From assembly GCF_032854445.1 (NCBI RefSeq), contig NC_088297.1:9200163-9264162 (forward strand): a stretch of 64,000 nucleotides of DNA, given 5' to 3'. The stretch comes from Liolophura sinensis (lineage: Eukaryota > Mollusca > Polyplacophora > Chitonida > Chitonidae). Shown here one piece after another: positions 47,581-59,710 of the stretch. The notes beneath the pieces are model-generated. The model saw nothing but the letters and a program-made list of their open reading frames with translations. It made no database searches and was not told the origin of the DNA. Made by a program: the position numbers and the translations under genes. The first letter of the stretch is position 1, and the number at the start of each line of letters is the position of its first letter.

Positions 47581-48970
47581 TTAGCAATATATACTGCCAT
47601 ATCACAAAAAAATCTTTCAGATTAAGCAATTAAAAATATACACATACATTAAAATTTCCAAGACGTATGTTCATCCTTACTTACAGCAGAACAACTTGAA
47701 TCCTGGTCACAATACTGAATCATTAGTTATATAATACTAGTTTCACTTTAAATTGGAACCAGACTTTAAAGATTGATAAGTAAAAGGTTTATAAAACATG
47801 TGTATGCGAAACTCGGAGTTTTCAACCGTGAGGCACACGTCTTGGGAATCAATGGTGAGTGGTTATCTATGAGTCAGGCTAATCATGATATGTATGATCG
47901 ATCTATTAAGGGCTGTAGACAATACTGTAAAATTTTGATGTTTGCAACATTCAGGTTTGAATCATAGAAATCATAGAATCATTTTAAGGTTGCATTCCAG
48001 GCCAGCCAATTTTCTCACCGAAACAATTCGTCTATAAATGGTGATCATTTTCATTTGTGATAGCCCAGTAACAGAACCAACAGGATTGTTAAAAAATGAC
48101 GGCAAAACTGCAACGTTTTTCTCTGTGGACTTCCACGTCTCGCTCCCAAAATTTAAAACTGATTGAAATGCTAAGTTCAGCACACTATAAATTGATGACC
48201 ATGTCCAAGATATGACTTATTTTCCATTATCTATAGTTACCAAACAGTACCCATGAACAATTTCATATTTGTACATACAAGCACAAATGTACCTGGTATG
48301 ATGCCCTCTGAAGCTGAAGAGTTTATTTTCAGAGGCCATATTTCAAAATTTAAGATTTCGCATGTGCTCATAAGACACATGTTGATACCTGTCGTCAAAT
48401 CAGAGATGGTAACCCGAGAAACTCCGGGTTATTTCCCATGTAATGCTCCAGAAGCAATGAGTTACAAAAGCCTAAAGCTGCATGTCAAATTTAAATGCAT
48501 GTACTTAGATGATGTATTACTCAACTCAGTGAAGATATTTTAAATTTTTTCATCATTTTCTTGACTACTACCCTCCTCTTCGTTCTTTCATTGAACACGA
48601 TAGCTTTCACAATGTCACATGCTTGATCAAGCTGAAGGTCTTCCATTATATTACTCCCTCGGAGAAAATCTTGTTCAAAAGGGTTGCATTAATAGCTTGA
48701 ACATTTAGTCGATTAATTAATGATGAAATCAAATCAGGTAACTTTTGAGTAAAAATACATATAAAAGTTTTGAGGATAGTTGTATCTTATATCTTAATAT
48801 CCGTCTTATCCTAATACAAAATTATTTCTAAAATAAAACCAAACTGCATGTTGGCTTCTTGAAAATACTTCACAACAGACTTTATTAATCCATTATTGCT
48901 TATTCCACACTGCTGTCAGCTGTGGGCAGTAAGCAAATATTATCTGCCCGTGGTGTTCATTTCAACCGAC
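47581..48970. other. No gene recognised
   Basis: The longest frame, 48253-48543 (96 codons), has no known motif and no good splice borders. Frames at 47773-47967 and 47971-48183 are similar. None can be supported as genes. Confidence 0.4.
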
Positions 48971-49396
48971 AAAGAGGTAACTGTACTAACACATACGGGT
49001 AATTATACCAACATATAGATGTATCTATGCTAGCACATACAAGTAACTAAATTAACACATACCGTCAACTGCACTAACACATACAGGTAACTATACTAAC
49101 ACATACAGGTAACTATCACATACAGGTAAGTATACTGGTAACTAAAACAATGAGGTAACTATACTTACACATAATGGAAACAATAATAACACAAACAGGT
49201 AACTATACAAACACATACACTGTATTATTCTAACACATAAAGGAAATTATTCTGACACGTATAGTAACTACACTAACAGATACAGTTAAAAATGTTAGCA
49301 CATGCAGGTAAATATACTAACAAACACGATTAACCATGTTAGCACATAAAGGTAACTACTAACGCCTACCGTTAAAGGAGAGGAAAACATAAAAAT

Positions 49397-49960
49397 GATG
49401 CCAAAATCAGATGAAAGAGCGTCAAAACTTATTTGCAAATATAATTTTAAATATTTTTTTTTTTTGGGGGGGGGGGTCAAGAGAAAAGGGTATTTGAAAA
49501 TATTTTTGTATGGTGGGTATTTGGGACCAACTTTTGGTATTTATTGTTGTTGTATAATAATGTTCTAAATAAGGATGGGATGCTTTTCTAATAAATTTAT
49601 TTGAGTGTAAATTTGTTTTTTATATCGAAACATATGCATTTAACCTAAATTATGATAATATTTATGAACATATCAAAAATAAAAAATATGATCCAAATTG
49701 AGGTTTAATACTTATGTTAGGTGAAAAGAACAAATTCCAGTGCAAAAATATTTATTAGAACTGTGTTACATCCTCATTTATGACATTACTAAACAAAGAC
49801 TATAAATACCAAATGGTGGTCCCAAATACCCACTCTACAAAAATTATTTTCAAGTGTCTTTTTCTCCTTAAGGAAAAAAAAATTAAAAAAATATTGAAGA
49901 CCACATTTTGGAATAACTTTTCACACTCTTTCATCTGAACTTTTTGTCTTTCATCTGAAC
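49397..49960. mobile_element. Foldback element with ~155-bp inverted arms
   Basis: The left arm (49397-49555) has cagatgaaagag, an AT/T-run/G-run block, aagagaaaagggtatttgaa and gtgggtatttgggacca. The right arm (49800-49958) is its inverted complement: tggtcccaaatacccac, tttcaagtgtctttttctcc, an A-run block and ctctttcatctg. The loop is ~245 bp and AT-rich. No coding capacity is seen. tttcatctgaac is duplicated at the right end. It sits inside the 22-bp minisatellite. Confidence 0.85.
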
Positions 49961-50062
49961 ACATACACGAACTATATTACCACATACAGGTAACCATGTC
50001 ATCATTTACAGGTAACTGTGCTAACGCGCGGAGGTATCTATACTAACACATAGAATGAGTGA

Positions 50063-50395
50063 ATGGGGTTTAACGTCGCACCTAACAATTTTTCACTCAT
50101 TTGACGACGAAGGAATCCTTAGCGTGCATGTAATGTGCCTTCTTGTTGCAGGACGGATTTCCACTGCTCTTTTATCTGGTGCTGCTTCACTAAGACACCT
50201 TACCGAAGGCATTTAAGCCGCCGCCATTATACTGATAAGGGTGAACCAGTCGCTGTACTATCCCCTTTTTGCTGAACGCCAAGCGAGGAAGTTACAACTT
50301 CCTCTTTCAAGGTCTTAGGTGTGACTCGACCCAGGACTGACCCTGGATCTACCCTTCCCAAAGCCGACACTCTACCAACCGTGCTATCGCATAAC
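50063..50395 (-). mobile_element. SINE-B, inverted, inside the minisatellite
   Basis: Starts with the inverted tail gagtgaatggggtttaacgt and runs to accgtgctatcgc at the tRNA head. taacacatag borders both ends. It may be a 10-bp target-site duplication, but it is also part of the minisatellite unit, so this is ambiguous. Confidence 0.9.
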
Positions 50396-50700
50396 ACATA
50401 GAGATAACTGTACTAACACATACATGTAACTATACCAGCATATACAGGTAACTATACTGACACATACAGGTAACTATACCAGCATATACAGGTAACTATA
50501 CTGACACATACAGGTAACTATACCAGTATATACAGGTAACTATACTGACACATACAGGTAACTATTCTTGCAAATATAGGTAGCTATATTAACACATACA
50601 ACTACCTGTTTTAACACATGCAGGTAACTATACTAACACATACAAGTAGTTATTCTAACATTTACAGGTAACTATATGATGATTAACTGTGCTATCGTAT

Positions 50701-51590
50701 TCAGGGATCTATACTAACACATACACATACACTAATACATACAGTAAACAATATGCTGGCAAATATTGATAACTATACTAGTAAATATAGAATAAGCATG
50801 CCGCTTGTGACATTCTGTTTACTGTGGTAACCACTTTTGAATGTTTATCGGCTTTATTCATATAATAGCAGTGATGTTTACTGGAATTATCCACCATACT
50901 CATTACTATGTAAACATTTCACGTTTGTACTAAACGTTTGAACGAAATACTTATTTGTAGTGAATGGTTATTTACTGGAGAATAATTTACCAACTGTAAT
51001 TTCAGTTCATCCCTGTACTTTGTGTGGCCTTTAAACCACTTGCAGTTTCTTACTTAACTCTGAACTTAACTTCTAAACTTTTTACTGTCCTAAAATATTG
51101 GCATGCCTTACAAATTTATTCACTTAACGAGATATCTTGACATTCATAACAAAACTGAGAATTAGTTCACATCTAAGTTCATAAATAATGTCATAAGTTA
51201 CGACTGAAGTTCGACGTAAGTCTACGACAGTTTCGTGAACCTGCGGCCATAAGCGTAGCTGTGTATAAAGCATGCATTGTCTATATGTGTACAAACATGA
51301 CGCAATCGGCCGTGGAGTTGATATATAGGCCTAATATTTAATTACGGGGTATATAAAGGATATACAGGATATGATATCTATGCCTCGAGGAATGCGTTTA
51401 AACTGCATTTTCAACAGCTGTACGTCCGCAGCAAATGTGCTGCAGGCTTAGAGACAGCAAATGTTATCACATGAAAAAATGGAAAAGCCTGATGAGCTTT
51501 CGTGATGCCTTATATTAAAAAGAAAAACGCACTTTATTGCCACATTTTCTTTCAGAATTAACGATTGTTAAATAACTAAGTGATCAAGTC

Positions 51591-51626
<36 letters not shown>

Positions 51627-52179
51627 TACATTTGGCTTCAGAATGAATTGTAAAATATAACTTACATCACTTGCTCAAAGGAGCAAAGGAATCGTAAGGT
51701 GCCTGTAACATTTCGGGGTTAGATCCCGATTGTATGCCAAATTGGATCTGTACATACTGTGGTCTGTAAATGGGAAATGGGTAATGCACCAGTCAATAAC
51801 TTTTTCTTACCTTCATTTTCTAAAGAGTTCTACACCATAGTGATTCAGCAACTAACAACAACAAACACTTATCGCAACATCTTTTTAAGACAATTAATTA
51901 CACATTCTTTTCAAATCGAGTCGAAAATTACTACCTAGCAATATATCTAAGGTTGGCCAAAGCAAGTATTTGTACTTAACGTCAGTTTTGGGGCGGTTGT
52001 AAATACTCACAACAGTGTCGACCAGACTGTAATTATTGAGTGTGAATTACGAATATCATGGCTTACAGTCCCTTCGCACCACGGACAATTGATTGTAAGG
52101 TATGGCCAAGACCCTGATGTTAGTGATTTACAATCACCTAAGGCTTACGGTCCCTTTGGTCAAGTTGCCCCACATTTAA
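50701..52179. other. No gene recognised
   Basis: Only a (TTTA)n run at 51593-51627, perhaps a bare SINE-A tail. Nothing else is seen. Confidence 0.4.
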
Positions 52180-53290
52180 AGTCACACTGAAACCAGTGCG
52201 AGGGCTCCAAGTCTACAAGTTTACGGAAAATTAGCACCCATCCTAGTCTAAAGCCACAGTGAAACCATTCCGCCTCCCAGTGTACAAGATCACGCAGAAT
52301 TAGACAGACGTTTTAAGCCAATGCACCAGTGAAACCATTTAGGATCTCCCCTCTGAGCTAAAGGCACAGTGAAAAAATAAGATACGCAGATACAGACAGG
52401 CTATATGAGCTTAAGCCACAGTTAAACTAGTACAAGGTCTCTAAATAAACAAGATACGCAGATATGGACATGTCTTCTGAGCTAAAGCCACAATTAAACC
52501 AGTGCGAGATCTCCAAATGAACAAGATACGCAGATATAGATAGGCTCTCTGAGTTTAAGCCATAGCGAAACCAGAAAAAGGCCTCCCGATGAACACGACA
52601 TGCAGACATAGACAGGCTTTCTGAGCTAAAGCCACAGTGAAACCAGTACAAGGTCTCTAAATAAACAAGATACGCAGATATAGACAGGCCTACTGAGCTT
52701 AAGCCACAGTGAAACCAGTACAAGGCCTCCAAATGGACAAGATACGCAGATATAGACAGGCCTTCTGAGCTTAAGCCACGGTGTCATTAGTATGTGGGCA
52801 CCCGGTGTAGAAGATTTCGCAGAATTATACCGACAATTTGACGTAAAGTGAAACCAGAACGAGAGCTCCCAATATACAAGATTCTGCAGAATTAGACAGA
52901 ATCTCGGATGTAAAGCCACAGTGAAATCACCACATGCCCCCCCCCCCCCCCCCCGTGTACAAGGTTACACAGAATTAGACAGACCTGATCTAAAGCCACA
53001 GTGAAACCAGTACGAAGGCTCCCAGTGTACAAGATTACGCAGAATTAGACAAATCTTCTGGGGTCACTGTATTAAAGTTAAGCCAGGCTTAAATCTTAAT
53101 ACGAGTCTCAGTCTATTACAAAGTAAATGGTACTTTAACCTGAGCTAAAGTTAATACCGGGCTTAAGTCTTAACACACTTTTCAACAACTGGGCCCTGAG
53201 GTAGAGTTACAGTGAAGCCAGAACGACGTTTCCAAGCGTCCAAGCTTACGCCGAATTAGACAGACTTCCTGAGCTAAAGTTAAATGGAAT
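52180..53290. repeat. ~75-bp degenerate minisatellite with embedded poly-C
   Basis: Ten or more units share taaagccacagtgaaaccag, a gaggcctccaa-type block, acaagatacgcagatatag (or agattacgcagaattag) and acaggccttctgagct. Units are 62-78 bp. The best-conserved run is 52380-52800. A run of about 17 C occurs at 52937-52954. Minus-strand frames here (52427-52732 and 52626-52919) repeat YWFHCG-like peptides and are repeat artefacts. Confidence 0.88.
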
Positions 53291-53419
53291 TCATACAGGG
53301 AGACCAACGCTGTCTGGTTGCTTGTGAATGATTGGGCCGGCGAGAGCCACCAGTCGACTGGGGTCAATCAACCAACAACCAATCGAAATGCTTCGTACAT
53401 CAGTGCAGGTAAATACTTA

Positions 53420-53522
53420 TTTTATTTGTTTGTTTGTTTGTTTGATTGGTGTTTTACGTCGTACTCAAGAATATTTCATTTATACGACGGCGGCCGGCAA
53501 TATGGTGGGTGGAAACCGGGCA
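53420..53522 (-). mobile_element. SINE-A fragment
   Basis: (TTTG)n tail variant, gattggtgttttacgtcgta, ctcaagaatatttcattta, acgacggcggccggcaatat and ggtggaaaccgggca. The rest is missing. Confidence 0.9.
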
Positions 53523-54057
53523 CCCAACCACATATCCTCTTATGAGGTATTGAAATTCGAAAGTTGCTGAAATATGTCAATTAAATAAATACATAAATGT
53601 TCCATGCAGAAAATTAATAGGCCTACTTCTTTTAGAAATTATTCAACTGAGCCAATATTCGACATATTTAACAACTAGTGAAGGTCTTTAGTAAGCAAAA
53701 GTATGAGTCTATAACGCTCCGAGCGATGGAGGGGTTAAGCACAATGTTGATTTTTTTAATTAAAGAATTACAGACGGGGCAATTAATTGCATTTTGCCGT
53801 ACCTGGCATCGTTTATGCCCACTTAGACATAAGACGAATTAACATATTTTTTCACTCCAGTAGACGTATGACTTGTACTGTTTTTAAAAACATTCACACA
53901 AAAAGAGAACACAAAATTTTGCTGTTTAACGGATGGCAATATATTTTTATGTAAAAACATACAAATAAATGTTATTTACCTGCTTTGTCAGCCATATTTT
54001 TACCGATAACAGGGAATGCGCCGATTTAGAACATGCAGCGTTGAATGATATTTTTTG
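53523..54057. other. No gene recognised
   Basis: AT-rich sequence. Nothing recognised. Confidence 0.4.
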
Positions 54058-54332
54058 GGACTCCGTGGTTAACGTGCCATTGGGAAGCCCAGGAGCCTCT
54101 CATTAACACGGTCGCCGTGAGTTCAACTCCAGCTTATGATGGCATCCTCTCCGCCTGAACGTTGGAAGGTCTGTGGGCAACCTGCGGACGGTCGTGGGGT
54201 TCCCGTGGGCTCTGTCCGGTTTCCTCACATCTCACTGATGCCCAAATGACCGTTATACCCGTAGTAAGTGGAATATTCTTGAGTACGGCGCAAAACACCA
54301 ATCAAATATATAAATAAAATAAATAAATTAAT
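54058..54332 (+). mobile_element. SINE-A, diverged, with head
   Basis: Head gggactccgtggttaacgtg (A box damaged), B box gtgagttcaactccagct. The body has gcaacctgcggacggtcgtg and a small insertion, ctcactgatgcccaaatg. The end is caaaacaccaatcaaatata. Confidence 0.88.
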
Positions 54333-54967
54333 TAATATTATCTGGCCAATGAGGTTGCAGGCGCTTAAGTTTCCTTCTCCTAACAGTTTCATATATTTTT
54401 TAGGATTGAACATGCACACTATCCATTTTACACGAAATCAAAGGTCTTAGAATGTGTATATGCTTTTAGAAGTCTGCCATCAAATCACTGTACATCTACG
54501 TGCCCTTAGGCAATTAAATTAGGATAACATGCGGTGGCCTTTTCGGACCACCTCTAAGTGACATGACATCACTTTCAGTAGATGTGGATATGGAGAAGCT
54601 TCACCAAACTAGTACCGCTTTACCTGATGATGAGGAAAGTACTCTCTGAAAGATAGTAACATTGGATCATGTTGTACAAAGTGTTTTTTGTCATATTATT
54701 TCTCACCACATCAGCTTCTGTATAACAGGACAGTGTGGGTATAACGGTCATTCATGTTCATATATAGGTAGATGCATTCCTGTGACATTACCAAAGAAGA
54801 GTGAGGGGAAAGTCGTGTAAACAGAACGATCCTCGCTGTGCTGATGTTATCCTCATAACACAAAAAGTGCTGCCCCCTGGTGTGGTGATATGTTCCCAAT
54901 GACTTGGCACTCTGGCTTGTAAAATAATTCACTCTGTCCAGATTCTGGGATATCTTGAAAGGCCCAG
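54333..54967. other. No gene recognised
   Basis: Nothing recognised on either strand. Confidence 0.4.
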
Positions 54968-55130
54968 AGTTTATTTATGTATTTATTTTTCATTTGAGGC
55001 TGCTGCCGTCCTCAAGAATGTTTCACTTATACGACGACGGCCAGCATAATGCTGGTGGGAGAAACAAGGGCACACCAACGTGGAAAATGACAATCATCCG
55101 CAGGTTGCTGACAGGCCTTCCCCGAAAGGC
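54968..55130 (-). mobile_element. SINE-A, diverged inverted copy
   Basis: gtttatttatgtatttattt tail, then gtcctcaagaatgtttcact, tacgacgacggccagcataa and caatcatccgcaggttgctg. The head is missing. Confidence 0.8.
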
Positions 55131-55556
55131 TAAGAAGCATAGGACCTCGTGGACCCCTAAGTATTTAGAAGCAAAATTATAAATCTAATATTGTATATAT
55201 TTAGGTTTTGCTTGTGTAATCATGTCTCAGTTAACAAGCAATTATAAAAATGTTTGCCTTTGGGGCGATTTTTTCTATTCAATAATGTAAGCCTTATTAT
55301 AGTTGAGCTTTCTGCCCAAGTGAATTAGCATAGCTTGAACAGCGAAAACGTAAGCAGTCTGTACAACAACAGTATTTATTGAGATATGGTACAATAAACT
55401 CAGCAAACACAAGATATCTGCTGTGAAATCTGTGGAGTTGTGTTTTGAAATTAAACATGATACGTATTCTGAAGGAAGATAGCACAGCCATATATGCCTT
55501 CCGGTAGCCCAGTTATCCCCGTGCCGGAGGTTAAAAAGAAAACAAAAATAAACCCC
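55131..55556. other. No gene recognised
   Basis: AT-rich spacer. Nothing recognised. Confidence 0.4.
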
Positions 55557-55815
55557 GGGTAGCCCTTTTAACCGTTAGAAAGAAACCTGTTTCCTTCTTT
55601 GCGATTATAAAGCAGATCTGTGATGATTTGCTGACTAAGGCTTATAGACTAGGGCCTAAACAAATGTTAAAAACGTTTAAAAGTGTCATGTTTTTCTTAA
55701 AAAATAGAAATGAAAGAAAATCCGTAGGGCGCTTTTAAAGTTTAAAAGAAATACTTCTTTGTAGTTTTTAAAACAGATCTGTAATGAGTTGTTTACTGTG
55801 GTCTGTAAACTCTCA
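55557..55815. repeat. Two-copy direct duplication, spacing ~175 bp
   Basis: 55557-55660 (gtagcccttttaaccgttag, ctgtttccttctttgcga, aaagcagatctgtgatgatt) and 55726-55815 (gtagggcgcttttaaag, atacttctttgtagtt, aaacagatctgtaatgagtt) are diverged copies. Confidence 0.55.
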
Positions 55816-56970
55816 CCAATGTGATGTAATGGAATTAATTACAGCGAAGTCTGCAACATTTTTCCCGCTAAAATAATCAACACAGATTTATGTAATCTTT
55901 TGCGCAGATAAGCAAAAACATCATTTTTTCTTTTAAAAATAAGTATCACTGTTCTATAAAAACAACGTTGCCATACCACCTTTATTGTGCTGTTTTGGAA
56001 GGATTCAATACGATTTAGAGTTAGTACGATTTAGCAGGAAACAGAAGGTTTGTACAGAAAGGTTTGGCCGATAGTTTCAAAACGCCGCCTCTATATTATC
56101 CAGCTTTTCTACAACAAGGTTCTTTTTCGCGTGTGGGTTTCCTTACAGTGTTACGCTGTCAGTTTTTTTAGCTCAATTTGCTACAAGTCCAAATCTGATA
56201 ATCTTCGTTAAATTGTATAATATTTTGAGTAGCCTGATGTTTCACCCTTTATTATTTATTAACTTTCTTGTTTTGAACCCCGCACTTAAAAAAATGACAT
56301 TTCACTGGGGTCAGGTCCTAGCCGTATATTAACAAAGATAATCACCAAATACACCTTATCTTCTTTTTTTTCGGTTTTACATCCATGATGTAAACGTTTT
56401 AAGTCGTCGGCCTATTGATTATAGTCATCCTTGTAAGGTTAGATTACTTTAGATATTACCTTAACAAGTAAATCGTTAAGTTTTATTGGGTATAACAATT
56501 GGTTGATTAGATATAATTCAATTATACTGTCAAAATCCTTCCGATGCAATACTTGTGCCAATTTATCAATTATCACAATGTCATGGCTGCTTTGGTTTCA
56601 CTCTCTATACTTGTATCTTTTATTATATTATTAAAAGCAGTCATCTGGTAATTGATTGCACGTTTTGGACTACCGTAGTTCACGTAAATATTTGTGATTT
56701 TATAATAGCACTTCACTTCACTTCTTCGACAGTCCACGGAAATAACCTTTGTTATCTAACGAGAATGAAGACGAATAGTGTTGCCCTGCGTTCACGCGGA
56801 TCCTTAATGGATTTCCATTATCCAGCCAGTCGAGTATCACAAACAATTCCTCTAGGCTTGTGTAGAAGAGAGATTATGTAGTAAACACAACTTTCCAATA
56901 TTTTTAATATATTGGACAGTTGTAACTGTGACGTCACACGTACGGACTACTTTTTGTTTGTCAACCAGCA
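55816..56970. other. No gene recognised
   Basis: AT-rich. The frame at 56555-56881 (108 codons) has no motif. Confidence 0.4.
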
Positions 56971-57303
56971 GACGACACAACACGATGTTCGTCCGTGCTC
57001 GTCCTGAAAAATCTTTGTCTCCGGACAGTCCGTTCTACATCACACCAATTCCCGAATGGCGCCTCAAACCTAATGCAGCTGTGTGGTATTACTCCACTCC
57101 AATGGGAGAGCATCGTTTGGGAGTATGACTCTGTATTAGATCACGAAGAGCAGAAGCAAATGTCGAGTTTACTTCAGGGCAATCGCGCCTTCAGTCAACC
57201 ATCTCCCGCTCTTCCACTCCCCCGGTCGGTCAGTTCAAGTGCACACAAACGAAGCTTTCCCGACTCCGATGCCATCAACTTCCGCACAGAATCCCAAGGA
57301 TAA
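56971..57303 (+). pseudogene. Crypton/DUF3504 tyrosine recombinase catalytic-domain fragment
   Basis: Frame 1 (to 57128) reads RARPEKSLSPDSPFYITPIP, then VWYYSTPMGEHRLG. This resembles the stretch of DUF3504 domains before the second catalytic block (a PFYL-type motif, a W-tyr motif and a G-x-x-x-LG motif). A frame change near 57107 leads into SIVWEYDSVLDHEEQKQMSS, then LLQGNRAF. This resembles the end of the same domain, where a Tyr follows the GH motif by about nine residues. The intervening HxxR and GH part is missing. A proline/serine tail follows to TAA-terminated TESQG. The piece is therefore an internally deleted remnant, or two exon ends brought together. Assignment is by motif pattern only. 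Confidence 0.5.
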
Positions 57304-57772
57304 TCAGCTTACTTTGTCAGCAAACTCTACTTCTCTTTCGTCCCTATCCTGTAAAGATTACACTAGTCTGTTCGGTGGCGCAGTTTTCAATAACTGCACT
57401 CTTAATTTTCACTGAAACGTCTGCATTCCTTTTCTTTACACTCCTGTTTGTAAAATACCTCTTCGGCCACGTGCGCCTGACCCAGTTTTCCGTCAGCCAA
57501 TGAAAGTGCTCCATTCAGTATTCCATATTCATCCGCAACCGGCTATCCGCTATTGTTACGCGATATGAAATAAATAGCACCGTTTTACCCAATTTGTTTA
57601 GCGTTCGAGTTTATTTACTTACGTTTTTGACAAGTGGGCGTGTAAGAAATAGGTTATTGGATTATATGGTCCTGTATGGACATCGCCTGCAAAACTAATA
57701 AATCCCACAACTCAAGTCTCACTCGGTGTCTGTGTTTTGGCCTTCATTTTGATCCATCAGGCCCAATCGTGC

Positions 57773-57774
<2 letters not shown>
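57304..57774. other. No gene recognised
   Basis: Nothing recognised. Confidence 0.4.
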
Positions 57775-57870
<96 letters not shown>

Positions 57871-57877
57871 TATATAT
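57775..57877. repeat. (TA)n microsatellite
   Basis: About 100 bp of TA repeats, interrupted at 57879 by a SINE. It continues on the other side at 58136-58165. Confidence 0.95.
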
Positions 57878-57878
57878 A

Positions 57879-58120
57879 GGGGCCTCCGTGGCTCAGTCGG
57901 TTAAAGCTCTAGCGCAGCGTAATGACCCAGGAGTCTCTCACCAATGCGGTCGCTGTGAGTTCAAGTCCAGCTCATGCTGGCGGCCGTACGTGAGAAGGTC
58001 TGCCAGCAACCTGCGGATGGTCGTGGGTTTCCCCCGGGCTCTGCCCGGTTTCCACCCACCATAATGCTGGCCGCCGTCGTATAAGTGAAATATTCTTGAG
58101 TACGGCGTAAAACACCAATC

Positions 58121-58136
<16 letters not shown>
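57879..58136 (+). mobile_element. SINE-A, full length, inserted in (TA)n
   Basis: A box gcctccgtggctcagtcggt, B box gtgagttcaagtccagctc, and body as in the family with one small deletion after catgctggc. The end aaaacaccaatcaaaaaaaa has a poly-A instead of ATAA tail. TA repeats on both sides form an effective target-site duplication. Confidence 0.95.
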
Positions 58137-58165
<29 letters not shown>

Positions 58166-58168
<3 letters not shown>

Positions 58169-59624
58169 TCTGTCAGTTTTTTTTTTGGGGGGGGGGTAGA
58201 TTACGCGGGTTGGATTTGAGCGATTGACTTTTTGATATCACTGTAAACAGAATGTCAGTATTGTTTTGGTTACGTTAGTCCACCCTATGTGAACTGTGGG
58301 GCGCAATAAGCATTATTCATGCGTATTGGCATAGGTGATTTCTTGGAACTGCGGATGTAAAGTGTAAAATGATATTTTGTGTTGACATCTGATGGGAATG
58401 ATATTCTATTTCCTTGCCTTAAACAGACAAGGCATGAAATGGCATTCAGTTCTGATAACTACATTGTGTGGGCTCCTGTTGGTATAAAAGACCAGTGAAG
58501 TTAGCTTGGGGTAGTACATCTAGGTCACTGGTGCACTTGCATGTTGGACAGGGCTGGGGGTGATTGTGTAAGACAATGGAATTACTCAACAGTGGATCAG
58601 CCCAGTGGGGTGGGGGATGGGGGTGGACAGGGGGGGGGGGCACGTTTTTCGGTATTGTTGCATTATTGTTGTGTTGACAAGATTCAGTGTACACGCTACA
58701 GTTGTAATATTTTACAACCTGAAACAAGATGGCAGCATGCCATGTGCATGGTTGTCTGGAGTAACTGTGGTGAATAGTCACTTGTGTTATCTTTCTCGTT
58801 TTTGAGCTTATAAGTGAATACTCACCGAAACTGTGTCACTGTGAGATTGGTTTTGTAGTGCGTTATGTTTTATTTTTGTTTTGTTTACTGTTGCATATCA
58901 GGATAGGCCATGTGCAGTGAGGGGGATTCTTTGGGAATCTAAATGGCTGTAATCCATGGATTCACGTATATTTGCTTTTACTAGCAGATCATAGATATAT
59001 TGTTTATCTGTAATGGCTAATGTATTTCAACGTTAAACTGTAATAAGGGACAACTTAACAGGGCGATTTGAAATTCACTTTTTATTCAGTATGTTGTGGT
59101 AACGGTAACAGAAAGAAGTATTATGTATACTGTCACATCATACACTAAGTAATTTATGTACTATCTTTAGTTGTTTGCTCTGTAATGTTGCCTTATGGTG
59201 TTTCAAATGAACTAATGGAGCATTTTGTTGTAGGTTCGCAGGGGTTCGTTGTACCATTTACCTTTTAGTTATAATAAAACCGTCATGACGCAAAATCCCG
59301 AGTTGTTGGAGTTTACCCTAGACTATCAGCCTCCGACATTTAAACAAAGACAAGGTCGGAAACAAAGTTTTACAGATCTTTAAATTATTTAAAGCATTTC
59401 ACCATTAGTTTTACACTTATCTGTACTTCGTGGTGTCCTGCAAGTCTTACGCAGCCAGCCAACAGTCCGTCAGAATTATCCACAATATGGTCAGAATCCA
59501 CCAAATCGTCAATGTCCTCTGTCGCTCAACCAACAATCAGCGTACTTGGACTAAAGTACACTGTCTTTTGGTTGAGGAATACGTAGATACGCCGTATTCA
59601 TGGCTGCTCAGCCTGCAGTCAGAC
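58166..59624. other. No gene recognised; G-rich tracts
   Basis: G runs occur at 58185-58197 and 58604-58640 (ggggtgggggatgggggtgg). The minus-strand frame over the latter (58446-58781) is proline-rich and probably incidental. Confidence 0.4.
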
Positions 59625-59710
59625 TTTAACTCACAACGACCGCATTAGTGAGAGGCTCCTGGGTCATTGTGCTGCGCTGGCACGCTAACCACTCGGACAT
59701 GGCAGCCCCA
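59625..59710 (-). mobile_element. SINE-A tRNA-like head only
   Basis: Inverted head: aactcacaacgaccgcatta, gtgagaggctcctgggtcat, gcgctggcacgctaaccact. The body is absent. This may be a 5' fragment or a truncated insertion. Confidence 0.8.

Larger units (their letters stand above)
48971..50700. repeat. 22-bp minisatellite, split by two insertions
   Basis: The unit resembles aactatactaacacatacag plus gt, 22 bases. Blocks lie at about 48975-49375, 49965-50060 and 50396-50700. The intervening segments are a foldback element (49397-49960) and an inverted SINE-B (50063-50395). Units in the right block are the most regular (tatacaggtaactatactga and similar). Confidence 0.9.

Noticed and set aside
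48253-48543. 96-codon frame with varied composition
   Set aside because: No recognised domain, no good acceptor or donor, and isolated in repeat-rich DNA. Kept only as a note.
52427-52919. Minus-strand frames repeating YWFHCG-like peptides
   Set aside because: They follow the ~75-bp minisatellite, and frames change from unit to unit.
58446-58781. Proline/histidine-rich minus-strand frame
   Set aside because: Its composition is dictated by G-rich tracts on the plus strand, and there is no supporting motif.
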